From assembly GCF_001718315.1 (NCBI RefSeq), contig NZ_CP013362.1, positions 2,542,001 to 2,606,000 of the forward strand: a stretch of 64,000 nt of DNA, given 5' to 3'. Below, piece after piece: positions 29,099 to 37,121 of the stretch (position 1 is the first letter of the stretch; each line of letters opens with the position of its first letter). A model generated the notes under the pieces. That model was not told the origin of the DNA and did not search any database. It saw nothing but the letters and a program-made list of their open reading frames with translations. The stretch comes from Burkholderia diffusa (GTDB taxonomy: Bacteria > Pseudomonadota > Gammaproteobacteria > Burkholderiales > Burkholderiaceae). The position numbers and the translations under genes are program-made.

Positions 29099-30012
29099 GC
29101 GCCAGCGTGTTCCGCCGGCTGGCGGCCCTCGCGTCGCTGGCCGCGCTTGTGTACACGCCCTTCGCTCACGCCGCCGTGACGACCCGTGACGACGCCGGCA
29201 ATACGGTGACGCTGCCCGCCCCGGCGCAACGCGTGATCAGCCTCGCGCCGCATGCGACCGAGCTGGTCTACGCAGCCGGCGGCGGCGCGAAACTGGTCGG
29301 CACGGTCACATACAGCGACTACCCGCCCGCCGCGCAATCCGTGCAGCGTGTCGGCGACAACAAGGCGCTCGACCTCGAGCGAATCGCCGCGCTGAAGCCC
29401 GATCTCATCGTCGTCTGGCGACACGGCAACGCCGAGCGGCAAACCGACGCACTGCGTGCTCTGCACATTCCGCTGTTCTTCAGTGAACCGAAACATCTCG
29501 ACGATGTGGCCACGTCGTTGCATCGGCTCGGCACGCTGCTCGGCACCGAACCGGCCGCCGACGCGGCCGCGGCATCGTTCTCGCGCGATATCGCGGCGCT
29601 GCGCGCGCGTTATGCGGCACGCCCGCCCGTCACGATGTTCTTCCAGGTATGGGACCGCCCGCTGACGACGCTCAACGGCGCGCATCTGTTCAACGAAGTG
29701 ATCACGCTGTGCGGCGGCCGCAACGTGTTTGCGGCGCTGAAGCCGCTCGCACCGACCGTCACCGACGAAGCCGTGCTCGCGGCGAATCCGGAAGCGATCG
29801 TGACGACGAGCGCCGGCGCGACCCGTTCGGACGCGCCGCTGCCAAGCCTCGCACGCTGGCGTGCGTGGCCCGCGCTGACGGCCGTGGCGCGCAACAACTT
29901 GTTCGCGATCGACGGCGATCTGCTGACCCGGCCGTCGCCGCGGATCGCGCAAGGCGCAGCCGCGCTGTGCGAGGATCTCGACGCCGCGCGGGCGCGGCGG
30001 CCGGCACGCTGA
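29095..30012 (+). CDS. btuF: Cobalamin ABC transporter, periplasmic binding protein
   Basis: The 305-residue protein has a signal peptide (about 1-26, ending AHA) and the class III (TroA/BtuF) fold: RVISLAPHATELVYAAGGG at about 42, DLERIAALKPDLIVVW at about 93, and AANPEAIVTTSAG at about 225. It binds B12 or corrinoids in the periplasm and hands them to BtuCD. The partner btuC and btuD lie on the opposite strand about 2.5-5 kb away, so uptake genes are split between two operons. ATG 29095 overlaps the cobD stop. Confidence 0.93.
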   Translation: MSASVFRRLAALASLAALVYTPFAHAAVTTRDDAGNTVTLPAPAQRVISLAPHATELVYAAGGGAKLVGTVTYSDYPPAAQSVQRVGDNKALDLERIAALKPDLIVVWRHGNAERQTDALRALHIPLFFSEPKHLDDVATSLHRLGTLLGTEPAADAAAASFSRDIAALRARYAARPPVTMFFQVWDRPLTTLNGAHLFNEVITLCGGRNVFAALKPLAPTVTDEAVLAANPEAIVTTSAGATRSDAPLPSLARWRAWPALTAVARNNLFAIDGDLLTRPSPRIAQGAAALCEDLDAARARRPAR

Positions 30013-30040
30013 TTTTCGGGCTTCGATCCGTTGCGGCCAC

Positions 30041-30625
30041 CTATTCGTCCCAGTGGACGACTTCCCATGCGCGGGCGGCATCCTGCGTCCGTAACCAGAC
30101 GGCGCCGCCCGTGGGCACCGGTCGCGACAGCAGCGTATCGAGCGGCACGCGCAACGCATGCGATGCGAATGCGCGAATCACGCCTGCGTGCGTGAGCGCC
30201 CATTGCGGCGCGTCGGTCCGCGCGACCGCGTCCGCGATCCGTGCGACACGCGCGGCGAACCGTGCGACGCTTTCGCCGCCATGCGCGCACGCATGCATCA
30301 GGTCGGCCGCCCACGCATCGAGCGCCGCGCGGTCGATATCGTCCCAGCGCCGCAGCTCCCACGCGCCGAAGTCCATTTCCTGCCAGCCAGCATCGCGCCG
30401 CAACGGCACGCCGAACGCCTGCGCGAGCCGCTCGGCGACAGACGCGCAACGCGCGAGCGGGCTCGTCCAGACCTGCTCGGGCAACGGCGCCCCGAGTGCC
30501 GCCAGACGCTCGCGAACAGCCCGCGCACCGGCCTCGGCCGATGCGGCGAGGGGCACGTCGCTGCGTCCGTAGCAAACGCCCGGCTCGACATCGACCGCCG
30601 GATGGCGAATCAGGACGAGATCCAT
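30041..30625 (-). CDS. cobC: Alpha-ribazole phosphatase (histidine phosphatase family)
   Basis: The 194-residue phosphoglycerate-mutase-like protein has the RH phosphohistidine motif in LVLIRHPAVD (residues 3-12), with a Pro in place of the usual Gly after His. TSPLARC is at about 63 and the second catalytic His is in LTHAGVIRAF (about 150). It removes phosphate from alpha-ribazole-5'-P or adenosylcobalamin-5'-P, the last nucleotide-loop step. It ends the minus-strand cobalamin operon and overlaps cobS by 16 bp. Assignment rests on fold and context together. Confidence 0.9.
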   Translation of the reverse strand: MDLVLIRHPAVDVEPGVCYGRSDVPLAASAEAGARAVRERLAALGAPLPEQVWTSPLARCASVAERLAQAFGVPLRRDAGWQEMDFGAWELRRWDDIDRAALDAWAADLMHACAHGGESVARFAARVARIADAVARTDAPQWALTHAGVIRAFASHALRVPLDTLLSRPVPTGGAVWLRTQDAARAWEVVHWDE

Positions 30626-31362
30626 CCGAGCACCACGAGATAGATCGCCAGCTCGCCCAACTGCTGCGCGAAGCCGAGGCAGTCGCCCGTATAGCCGCCG
30701 ATCCGCTTCACGAAATAGCGGGCCGCCCATGCGCGTACGAGCACGAGCGCCACGAACGCCGCGAGCCCCGCGCGCCAGTCCGGCCAGAACAGCCACGGCA
30801 GCCCGAATGCGGCCGCGATCCAGGCCGCGCGTGCGCCCATGCGCTGCGCGACCGGTTTCGCCTTACCCTCCGACCGAACGTAGTCGAGCGACATCAGCAG
30901 GCTCACGGCCCCCGCGCGGCTCGCCGCATGCGCGGCGATCATCGTCCACGCGGCGCGCAGCGGCGGCATGGCCGAGAGCGCCTGCCATTTCAGGCCGAGC
31001 GCGATCACGAGCGCCACCGCGCCGAACGTGCCGATTCGCGAATCGTGCATGATGCGCAATACGTCGTCACGCGCATAGCCGCCGCCGAACGCATCGCAAC
31101 TGTCGGCCAGGCCATCCTCGTGGAACGCGCCGGTCGCGAGCAGCGTCGCGGCCATCGACAGGCCGACCGCGATCGACGCGGGGAACACGCGCAGCGCCGC
31201 AAGGTAGACGAGCGCGCCCCACGCGCCGACGCACGCGCCGACCAGCGGAAAGTAACGTGCGGCCTGGTCGAGATCGCCGGCTGCGTAGCCGATCGCGCGC
31301 GGCACCGGCACGCGCGTGAAATAGCCGAGCGCGACGAGGAAATAGCGCAGTTCGGCGCGCAC
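30610..31362 (-). CDS. cobS: Adenosylcobinamide-GDP ribazoletransferase (cobalamin synthase)
   Basis: The 250-residue polytopic inner-membrane enzyme joins adenosylcobinamide-GDP and alpha-ribazole phosphate. Family marks are YFTRVPVP (about 13), the Asp-rich motif ATGAFHEDGLADSCDAFGGG (about 80) and GGYTGDCLGFAQQLGEL (about 220). I chose GTG 31362, which gives the canonical VRAELRYFLVALGYFTR start 13 bp after the cobT stop; the open frame further upstream lies inside cobT. Five to six hydrophobic segments are visible. Confidence 0.94.
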   Translation of the reverse strand: MRAELRYFLVALGYFTRVPVPRAIGYAAGDLDQAARYFPLVGACVGAWGALVYLAALRVFPASIAVGLSMAATLLATGAFHEDGLADSCDAFGGGYARDDVLRIMHDSRIGTFGAVALVIALGLKWQALSAMPPLRAAWTMIAAHAASRAGAVSLLMSLDYVRSEGKAKPVAQRMGARAAWIAAAFGLPWLFWPDWRAGLAAFVALVLVRAWAARYFVKRIGGYTGDCLGFAQQLGELAIYLVVLGWISS

Positions 31363-31375
31363 ACCGCCCGCGCGC

Positions 31376-32434
31376 TCAGGCGTCACGATTGTCGACGCCC
31401 GCGGATTCGAAGCTCGCCATCTCGGTGAGGAACGCGACCGCCGCGCGCACCAGCGGCAGCGCAAGCGCGGCGCCCGTGCCTTCGCCGAGACGCAGGTCGA
31501 GCGCGAGCAACGGCTTCGCGCCGAAATGCTCGAGCATGCGCCGATGCCCGGCCTCGTGCGACGCATGCGAAAACACGCAGTAGTCGCGCACGCCGGGCGC
31601 GATGCGCTCGGCGACGAGCAGCGCGGCCGTCGCGATGAAACCGTCGACGAGAATCGTCATCCGCTCGCTCGCGGCCGCGAGATACGCGCCCGTCATCATC
31701 GCGATCTCGAAGCCGCCGAACGTCGCGAGCACATCGAGCGGCGCGATCGCATGCGCGTGCCGGACGAGCGCGCGGCCGAGCACCGCGCGCTTGTGCGCGA
31801 GCCCCTGGTCGTCGAGGCCCGTGCCGCGCCCGACGCACGCGTCGACCGGCACGTCGAGCAGACGGCTCATCAGGCATGCAGCGGACGACGTGTTCGCGAT
31901 CCCCATTTCGCCGAAGCCGATCACGTTCGTGCCGAGCGACGCGTGCAGGCGTACGCGCGCCGCACCGGCCGCGAGCGCCGTCTTCGCTTCGTCGAGCGTC
32001 ATCGCGGGTTCGGCCGCGAAGTTGCGCGTACCGCGCGCGACCGGCAGCGACACGAGCCGGTCGGACACCGGCAGCGGCGACGCGACGCCCGCATCGACGA
32101 TCTCGAGCACGCTCTGCGCGACGCCCGAGAACGCATTGATCGCCGCGCCGCCGGCCAGGAAGTTCGCGACCATCTGCGCGGTAACCGCCTGCGGATACGG
32201 GCTTACGCCCTCGGCCGCGATCCCGTGGTCGCCGGCGAATACGATGGTCACCGGACGCTGTACGCGTGGCTTCTCGGTATGCTGGATCAGGCCGATCTGC
32301 AGCGCGAGCGCCTCGAGCTGGCCGAGACTGCCGGGCGGCTTGGTCTTGTGATCGATCACGTGCTGCAGGCGCTTGCGCAGCGTGTCGTCGAGCGCCGCGA
32401 TCGCGGGCGGGAAGTCGGTGGTCGGGTTCGTCAT
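31376..32434 (-). CDS. cobT: Nicotinate-nucleotide--dimethylbenzimidazole phosphoribosyltransferase
   Basis: The 352-residue enzyme activates the lower ligand base of B12. Conserved segments are KPPGSLGQLEALA (about 33), VFAGDHGIAAEGVSPYPQ (about 67), GEMGIANTSSAA (about 173), GRGTGLDD (about 202), and FSHASHEAGH with the catalytic Glu of GEGTGAALALP (about 315). ATG 32434 is the first true ATG; a TTG lies one codon earlier. It lies 52 bp after btuD and 13 bp before cobS in the same operon. Confidence 0.96.
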   Translation of the reverse strand: MTNPTTDFPPAIAALDDTLRKRLQHVIDHKTKPPGSLGQLEALALQIGLIQHTEKPRVQRPVTIVFAGDHGIAAEGVSPYPQAVTAQMVANFLAGGAAINAFSGVAQSVLEIVDAGVASPLPVSDRLVSLPVARGTRNFAAEPAMTLDEAKTALAAGAARVRLHASLGTNVIGFGEMGIANTSSAACLMSRLLDVPVDACVGRGTGLDDQGLAHKRAVLGRALVRHAHAIAPLDVLATFGGFEIAMMTGAYLAAASERMTILVDGFIATAALLVAERIAPGVRDYCVFSHASHEAGHRRMLEHFGAKPLLALDLRLGEGTGAALALPLVRAAVAFLTEMASFESAGVDNRDA

Positions 32435-32486
32435 CAAAAGGTTGCCTCGCTGGGGCGGCCGGTGCCGCGCATCGAAAGAAGGAAGT

Positions 32487-33299
32487 TCATCGTCGCTCGG
32501 GCCACGCAGGCAGCAGCGCGTCGCGGCCGTTCTCGCGAATCAGCACGAGCGGATAGCCGAATGCGTCGCTCGCGCGCGCCGGCGTCAGCACGTCATGAAC
32601 GGGGCCCGCCCACGCATGGCCGCGGCCGTCGAGCAACAGCGCATGCGTCGCGAAACGCCGCGCAAGATTCAGGTCGTGGCATGAGAACAGCACCGTGCGC
32701 GGGCCCGCGTCGAGCCACGCGCTCAGCGCGGTCAGCCCATCGATCTGGTGATGCAGGTCGAGATGGGCGAGCGGTTCGTCGAGCAGCATCAGCGGCGCGT
32801 CCTGGCACAGCGTCGCGGCCAGCGCGACGCGCTGCCGCTCGCCGCCCGACAGCGACAGCACGTCGCGCGATGCGAGTGCGGTCAGGCCGAACGTCGCGAG
32901 CGCATCGTGCGCGGCCGCGCGGTCGCCGTCACGCTCCCAGCCCCAGCCGCCGAGATACGGGAAGCGGTTGAGCAGCACCGTGTCGAATACCGTCGCGCTG
33001 AACGCGTCGTGCAATTGCTGCGGCATCATTGCACGGCGCCGTGCGAGCTCTTCGGGCGGCCACGCGGCAAGCGGCCGGCCGTCGATCTCGACGTGGCCGC
33101 CGGCCGGTCGCTGCAGGCCCGCGAGCGTGGCGAGCAGCGTCGTCTTGCCGGCGCCGTTCGGCCCCGCGACACACCAGATCTCGCCAGGCCGGAACGCGTG
33201 CGTGAAGCCGTCGAGCAGCGTCCGTTCACCGGCCTTCAGCGTGAGATCGATCGCCCCATAGGTCATGTCGCCTGCAGGGTGCGCTACGGCGTGCGTCAT
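32487..33299 (-). CDS. btuD: Cobalamin ABC transporter ATP-binding protein
   Basis: The 270-residue ATPase has Walker A GPNGAGKTT (about 46), the signature LSLSGGERQRVAL (about 155), Walker B LMLLDEPLAHLDLHHQ (about 180) and the switch His in FSCHDL (about 213). It powers import of B12 with BtuC. ATG 33299 overlaps the btuC stop by 4 bp, giving translational coupling. The open frame continues upstream inside btuC in another phase, which is a shadow. Homologous FecE/BtuD proteins can also serve siderophores, but the cob neighbours point to B12. Confidence 0.92.
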   Translation of the reverse strand: MTHAVAHPAGDMTYGAIDLTLKAGERTLLDGFTHAFRPGEIWCVAGPNGAGKTTLLATLAGLQRPAGGHVEIDGRPLAAWPPEELARRRAMMPQQLHDAFSATVFDTVLLNRFPYLGGWGWERDGDRAAAHDALATFGLTALASRDVLSLSGGERQRVALAATLCQDAPLMLLDEPLAHLDLHHQIDGLTALSAWLDAGPRTVLFSCHDLNLARRFATHALLLDGRGHAWAGPVHDVLTPARASDAFGYPLVLIRENGRDALLPAWPERR

Positions 33300-34315
33300 C
33301 GCATCGGTCTCCTCAGCAACATCCACAGGAACACCGGCACGCCGATCAACGCGGTCATCACGCCGACCGGCAATTGCGCGGGCGCGATTGCTGTACGCGC
33401 AAGCAGGTCGGCTGCCATCACGCCGCCGCCGCCCGCGAGCATCGCGGCGGGCAACAGCATGCGCTGGTCGTTGCCGAATGCGAGCCGCAATGCGTGCGGC
33501 ACGACGAGGCCGACGAAACCGATCGTGCCGGCCGTCGTCACCGCGGCTGCAGCGGCCAGTGACGCGACGAGGTAGATCCGCATGCGCACTCGCGCGACCG
33601 GCACGCCGAGCGCGAGTGCGGTCGCGTCGCCGCGCAGCAGCACGTTGAGTTGCTGCGCGGCCGGCAGCGCGACGCATGCGGCCACCAGCAGCGCGCCCCA
33701 TGCGAACCACGGCGCCGTCACGCCGTTCAGGTCGCCCGTCAGCCAGAAGATGATGCCGCGCAGTCGCGCATCGGGCGCGAGCGACAGCAGCAGCGTGACG
33801 AGCGCGCCCCACCCGGCCGCGATCACGACACCCGTGAGCAGCAGCCGCGGCGATGCGTCGCGCGAGTCGCCGCGCCACAGCTCGCGGCGAGCAAGCCCGA
33901 GCACGAGCGCGACCGACATGAGCGAGCCGGCGAACGCGGACGCATCGACGAGCCACCACGCGCCGCCCGCGATCATCGTGACCAGCGCGAAGCCGGCCGC
34001 GCCGCCGGACACGCCGAGCACATAAGGCTCCGCGAGCGGATTGCGCAGCAGCACCTGCAGCAATGCACCGGCCAGCGCAAGCAGCGCGCCGCACGCGAAC
34101 CCGGCGAGCGCACGCGGCAACCGCAGCGTGCGCACGATGTCGGCGAACAGTGCGTCGCCACCGTGCGGCACGAGCGATGCGAGCGCCTGCCACGGCGACA
34201 TCGGCACGCTTCCGATTGACAGCGATGCGACGAACAGCAACGCGACCACGGCCGCGAGCGCGGTCCAGATCGCGGCGGCGCGCGCGGCGTTCATGCTCCG
34301 CACGGCGTCGCGCAT
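33296..34315 (-). CDS. btuC: Cobalamin ABC transporter permease (FecCD family)
   Basis: The 339-residue protein is a FecCD-type permease with about ten hydrophobic helices. Conserved segments are LRLPRALAGFACGALLALAGALLQ (in part, about 63), NPLAEPYVLGVSGGA (about 91), ALGVPV (about 230) and GFVGLVVPHALR (about 270). Starts at 34315 and 34294 are both ATG; neither has a good ribosome-binding site, since the natural upstream partner btuB seems eroded. The reading frame is in fact open back to 34471 through the remains of that receptor, so a fused product is possible. Confidence 0.9.
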   Translation of the reverse strand: MRDAVRSMNAARAAAIWTALAAVVALLFVASLSIGSVPMSPWQALASLVPHGGDALFADIVRTLRLPRALAGFACGALLALAGALLQVLLRNPLAEPYVLGVSGGAAGFALVTMIAGGAWWLVDASAFAGSLMSVALVLGLARRELWRGDSRDASPRLLLTGVVIAAGWGALVTLLLSLAPDARLRGIIFWLTGDLNGVTAPWFAWGALLVAACVALPAAQQLNVLLRGDATALALGVPVARVRMRIYLVASLAAAAAVTTAGTIGFVGLVVPHALRLAFGNDQRMLLPAAMLAGGGGVMAADLLARTAIAPAQLPVGVMTALIGVPVFLWMLLRRPMR

Positions 34316-34339
34316 GATGCGCGATGCTTGCGCTGACCA

Positions 34340-34926
34340 TCGTTGCCGGCCGGGCACGGCATCGGCGTCGCGCTCCGGCGTGTTGCAGGCATACGCAAGC
34401 TTGTCTTCCTCGTCGAACAGGTTGTTGATGCGCGCACGGACGAACCGCGCCCCGCGGAGGTCATCGCGCACGCGGCGCGGATGTCAGACCCATGTGCGGC
34501 AACGCGAGCGATGCACGGCCGACGGCGCACGATAGCGCGCGTCACGATCGGCATTCGGATTCCGGCGTTTCGCCGATCGCGTCCCGCAAGCGGGCGAACG
34601 GCCGAGCGTCGGTCGCACCCGCGTGACATGGCCACGATCCATCGAGCCGCACCTGCGTGCGGCGGACATTCTGCGCAATATAGTGGAAGCCGCCGGATCC
34701 GGTCGATCGTCATCGCGGGCGCGTCGCCCTCACGCATGATCGGCTCGGCGACCGCGACTTCGGGCGGCAACGGCACGTCGTCGCGCGGCGCGACAGGTTC
34801 CGACGCCGCAACGGCCCGCGTCGTCGACGATCCGGGCAAACCGGCCGCCGTCGCAGTACGCGCGACGGCGGGATGCGCCACGCCGCGGCATGCGCCGAAG
34901 GGCGGACGGACGATTGGGGTCAGCAT
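34340..34926 (-). pseudogene. btuB: Remnant of a TonB-dependent B12 receptor gene (btuB), large internal deletion
   Basis: Right before btuC, about 34358-34444 encodes RARINNLFDEEDKLAYACNTP, which fits the end of BtuB-type receptors (consensus NNLFDxxYxLAxxYNTPG). The last barrel strand, ending in Trp, follows and is in frame with btuC. Near the riboswitch, from ATG 34926, another frame gives a signal-like start and a plug-like LPPEVAVAEP...TIDR stretch, recalling the LPEVVVTATR...VIDR start of plug domains. A third frame at about 34660 gives QNVRRTQVRLDG, resembling a barrel strand. A normal receptor is about 600 residues; under 200 codons remain, in several frames. I infer a decayed, deleted btuB. 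Confidence 0.65.
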
Positions 34927-34999
34927 CGAAGACGAATCCCGTGAAGCACTGCGCGCCCCGCTTCCCCGCAGGCCGCGCGCCATGAAGCCGTGCAGGCTC

Positions 35000-35228
35000 C
35001 TCGCCTCGGCCGGTATCCGGGCTGGCGGCGTACCGGCTCTCCTTCCCGCGCGTATCACGCGCAGTGGCCCGCGCCCGCGTGCGACCTGCACGCGAAACGC
35101 GCCCGAGCCGACCTGCGTCGTCCGACGCGGCCGCTTACCGTTGCGGGGGCAGCGCAGGTTGGCGATCTCCATGCGAAGCGCGCCCTGCTTCCCGTTTAAC
35201 CGCGCGACGCACGCGCGAGCACCGAGGC
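35000..35228 (-). ncRNA. Cobalamin riboswitch (AdoCbl type)
   Basis: Read on the minus strand, the region has the conserved elements in order. GGTTAAACGGGAAGCA (about 35205-35190) comes first, then the hallmark CTGCCCCCGCAACGGTAAG (about 35150-35130), then GGGCCACTGCG (about 35070), and last the B12 box GCCAGCCCGGATACCGGCC (35026-35008). Such elements lower expression when adenosylcobalamin is high. It lies between a good minus-strand promoter and the btuB remnant, so it should control btuC-btuD-cobT-cobS-cobC. The start is set from the predicted transcription start, the end just after the B12 box. Confidence 0.93.
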
Positions 35229-35234
35229 GGCGCC

Positions 35235-35263
35235 AGTTTAGGAGCGGGTCGCGCGAGCGTCAA
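35235..35263 (-). promoter_or_regulatory. Sigma-70 promoter of the riboswitch transcript
   Basis: On the minus strand, TTGACG (35263-35258) and TAAACT (35240-35235) are separated by exactly 17 bp. This is the cleanest -35/-10 pair in the window and sits just upstream of the first conserved riboswitch element. Confidence 0.8.
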
Positions 35264-35386
35264 GAAAGCGGCCGAACGTATGCCGGGAGCGCGCCGCGAA
35301 CACGCCGGAGCCGCGAATTCGCGGCAAGAAGCCGGGGTGTTACGACTGGAAACGTTACAGATGTCGGAATGCGCGTTATTCCGCGC

Positions 35387-35392
35387 TAAAAT
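35387..35392 (+). promoter_or_regulatory. Probable -10 of the zapB-like/zapA/6S region
   Basis: TAAAAT in CCGCGCTAAAATGCTGG lies 25 bp before the ATG of the coiled-coil gene. It resembles the -10 before DUF3460. No clear -35. Confidence 0.5.
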
Positions 35393-35417
35393 GCTGGGTC
35401 TTTAGAGGACGCAGCAA

Positions 35418-35768
35418 ATGCTCAACGAACTCGAAACCTTATCTCAAAATATTGGCCGTCTGATCTCGCTGAACAAGCGCTATCACTCGGAACGGCTCGC
35501 GCTCGAGGAGCAAGTCGCGCAACTGCGCGCGGAAGCGGACACGGTCCGCGCGGAACTCGCGCAACTGCGCGACGAACGCAATGCGCTCGCGGCCGAGCGC
35601 GACACGCTGTCGGCGAAGATCGACGACGCCCAGGTCAAACTGAACGCGATTCTCGAAAAGCTGCCGCGCACGAAGAGCGCGGAGCAAGCCGACAACCAGC
35701 TCGACCTGCTGGATGCGCAGGCGCGCACGGATGGCGACGACGCGGCCAGCCACGGAGAACATGCATGA
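35418..35768 (+). CDS. Coiled-coil protein, ZapB-like
   Basis: This 116-residue protein is almost entirely one coiled coil (about residues 5-82), with heptad-rich LEEQVAQLRAEADTV and LAQLRDERNALAAERD. An acidic, probably disordered tail (about 90-116) follows. It has no signal peptide. In betaproteobacteria such a gene commonly precedes zapA and is compared with the cell-division factor ZapB, which bundles with ZapA at the FtsZ ring. The 4-bp ATGA overlap with zapA supports a joint role in division. The assignment is by form and position, not strong sequence identity. Confidence 0.7.
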   Translation: MLNELETLSQNIGRLISLNKRYHSERLALEEQVAQLRAEADTVRAELAQLRDERNALAAERDTLSAKIDDAQVKLNAILEKLPRTKSAEQADNQLDLLDAQARTDGDDAASHGEHA

Positions 35769-36079
35769 GCACCAAGCAGATCGAAGTCTCGATTCTCGGT
35801 CAGCCCTATCGGCTCGCCTGTTCGGCCGAGACCGAAGCGGCGCTGCTCGAGGCCGTCGCACGTGTCGACGCCGAAATGTCGAAGATCCGCGCGAACAGTT
35901 CCGTGCGCGGCACCGACCGCATCGCGGTGATGGCGGCACTGTCGCTTGCATCCGAATTGCTGCGACTGCAAACGAGCGTGCGTCACGGTGAAGCATTTCC
36001 GGCGGAAGAAATCCGTCGTACAATGCACCAGATGAACGAACAGCTCGGCGCGGTGCTCGCACAGCACGAGACGCAATAA
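35765..36079 (+). CDS. zapA: Cell division protein ZapA
   Basis: The 104-residue protein matches the ZapA family. The N-terminal globular part is QIEVSILGQPYRLACSAE (3-20), followed by EAVARVDAEMSKIRANSS (about 30) and DRIAVMAALSLASELL (about 52), then a C-terminal helix that forms the tetramer coiled coil. ZapA crosslinks FtsZ filaments at midcell. It overlaps the coiled-coil gene and is followed by 6S RNA, the arrangement conserved in many proteobacteria. Confidence 0.94.
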   Translation: MSTKQIEVSILGQPYRLACSAETEAALLEAVARVDAEMSKIRANSSVRGTDRIAVMAALSLASELLRLQTSVRHGEAFPAEEIRRTMHQMNEQLGAVLAQHETQ

Positions 36080-36159
36080 CGTTTGATCGATGCGTCGATT
36101 CCCCTTGATCTCGGCGATCAACGGTGGTCAAATTGGCGCAACGAAACACAGTTCAGTCA

Positions 36160-36342
36160 GCTTCCCTGCCTGGTTCGCCAAGGTCATATATTCCTTGAAC
36201 CAATGCCATGTGCACGGTTGCGGAAATTTGTAGCACGGGCGCGCGCGTCACTCTGTCTGATGTACCCGAAGTGCTGCTAACTGCGACCAATTCTGAACCT
36301 CAGGTTCAGGATGCCGGCCTAGCGGCCAAGGTGGGGGCCTAT
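36160..36342 (+). ncRNA. ssrS: 6S RNA
   Basis: The roughly 183-nt region starts TTCCCTGCCTGGTTCGCC and closes with GGCCAAGGTGGGGGCC, which can pair as the terminal stem. The core AACTGCGACC followed by the hairpin CTGAACCTCAGGTTCAG is the 6S hallmark (compare the TTGAACC...GGTTCAA hairpin of E. coli). 6S RNA binds sigma-70 RNA polymerase in stationary phase by mimicking an open promoter. It lies just after zapA, its conserved location, and before a strong terminator. An open frame across it, in phase with the EVE gene, is not coding. Ends are estimates within about 5 nt. Confidence 0.93.
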
Positions 36343-36345
36343 CCA

Positions 36346-36380
36346 ACGGCATCGGGGAACCCCGATGCCGTTTCCTTTTT
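36346..36380 (+). terminator. Rho-independent terminator of 6S RNA
   Basis: ACGGCATCGGGG and CCCCGATGCCGT form a 12-bp stem closed by only AA (so the top pairs probably open), followed by TTTCCTTTTT. It lies directly after the 6S RNA. Confidence 0.85.
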
Positions 36381-36450
36381 CAGCGTCTGTCTGCATGCGG
36401 AACGCGCAAGCAGACAGATCTTCATGCCCTGTCTGCGTCGATTACGATCC

Positions 36451-36912
36451 ATGCAATACTGGCTGATGAAGTCCGAACCGGACGAAGCAAGCATCGACGA
36501 TCTCGCACGCGCGCCACAGCATTCGCTGCCGTGGACCGGCGTGCGCAACTATCAGGCGCGCAATTTCATGCGCGACACGATGAAGATCGGCGACGGCGTG
36601 CTGTTCTATCACTCGAGCTGCCCCGAGCCGGGCATCGCCGGCCTGGCCGAAGTCTCGTCGACGCCCTACCCCGACCCCACCCAGTTCGATCCGAAAAGCC
36701 CGTATTACGATCCGAAGTCGACGCAGGAAGCACCGCGCTGGCTGCTCGTCGACGTGCGCTTCGTGAAGAAGTCGCCGCTCGTGCCGCTCGCCGTGCTGCG
36801 AGAGCATGACGAGCTCGCCGACATGCGCGTGCTCGCACGCGGCAACCGGCTGTCGATCACGCCCGTCACGCGCGCCGAATGGCGCTTCATCACCGAAAAG
36901 CTGATGAAGTAG
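36451..36912 (+). CDS. EVE domain-containing protein
   Basis: The 153-residue protein consists of a single EVE domain (PUA-like fold): MQYWLMKSEPDEASIDDL at the N-terminus, WTGVRNYQARNFMRDTMKIGDGVLFYHS (in part, about 28-55), and the end WRFITEKLMK. EVE proteins are thought to bind modified nucleotides in RNA or DNA, like YTH and ASCH relatives. ATG 36451 was chosen because it begins the domain and lies after the 6S terminator. Its position after 6S RNA replaces the ygfA gene seen in enterics. Confidence 0.92.
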   Translation: MQYWLMKSEPDEASIDDLARAPQHSLPWTGVRNYQARNFMRDTMKIGDGVLFYHSSCPEPGIAGLAEVSSTPYPDPTQFDPKSPYYDPKSTQEAPRWLLVDVRFVKKSPLVPLAVLREHDELADMRVLARGNRLSITPVTRAEWRFITEKLMK

Positions 36913-37121
36913 GCGCGCGCAGTACGCGCATGCGTGCCGGACACGCGCAAAAGGTCAAATCCGGTCAATACACGCCGCAGCCACGGAACTCGCGACGCGT
37001 TGGCGCAGCCTAAGCAACCGCTGTCGCCCGATCGGGGCGACTGTCGTTTTTTTCGTCGCGCGGTACGCCCGCGTCGCGCACGCGAGATCCGCATGCGCGC
37101 CCTCGCACAAGGAGTCCAACA

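Noticed and set aside
34343..35389. Plus-strand open frame over the btuB remnant and riboswitch
   Set aside because: It runs through the conserved riboswitch elements on the opposite strand, has no recognisable protein features, and has no ribosome-binding site.
36208..36450. N-terminal extension of the EVE protein
   Set aside because: The in-frame extension lies inside 6S RNA and its terminator, so the EVE protein must start at 36451.
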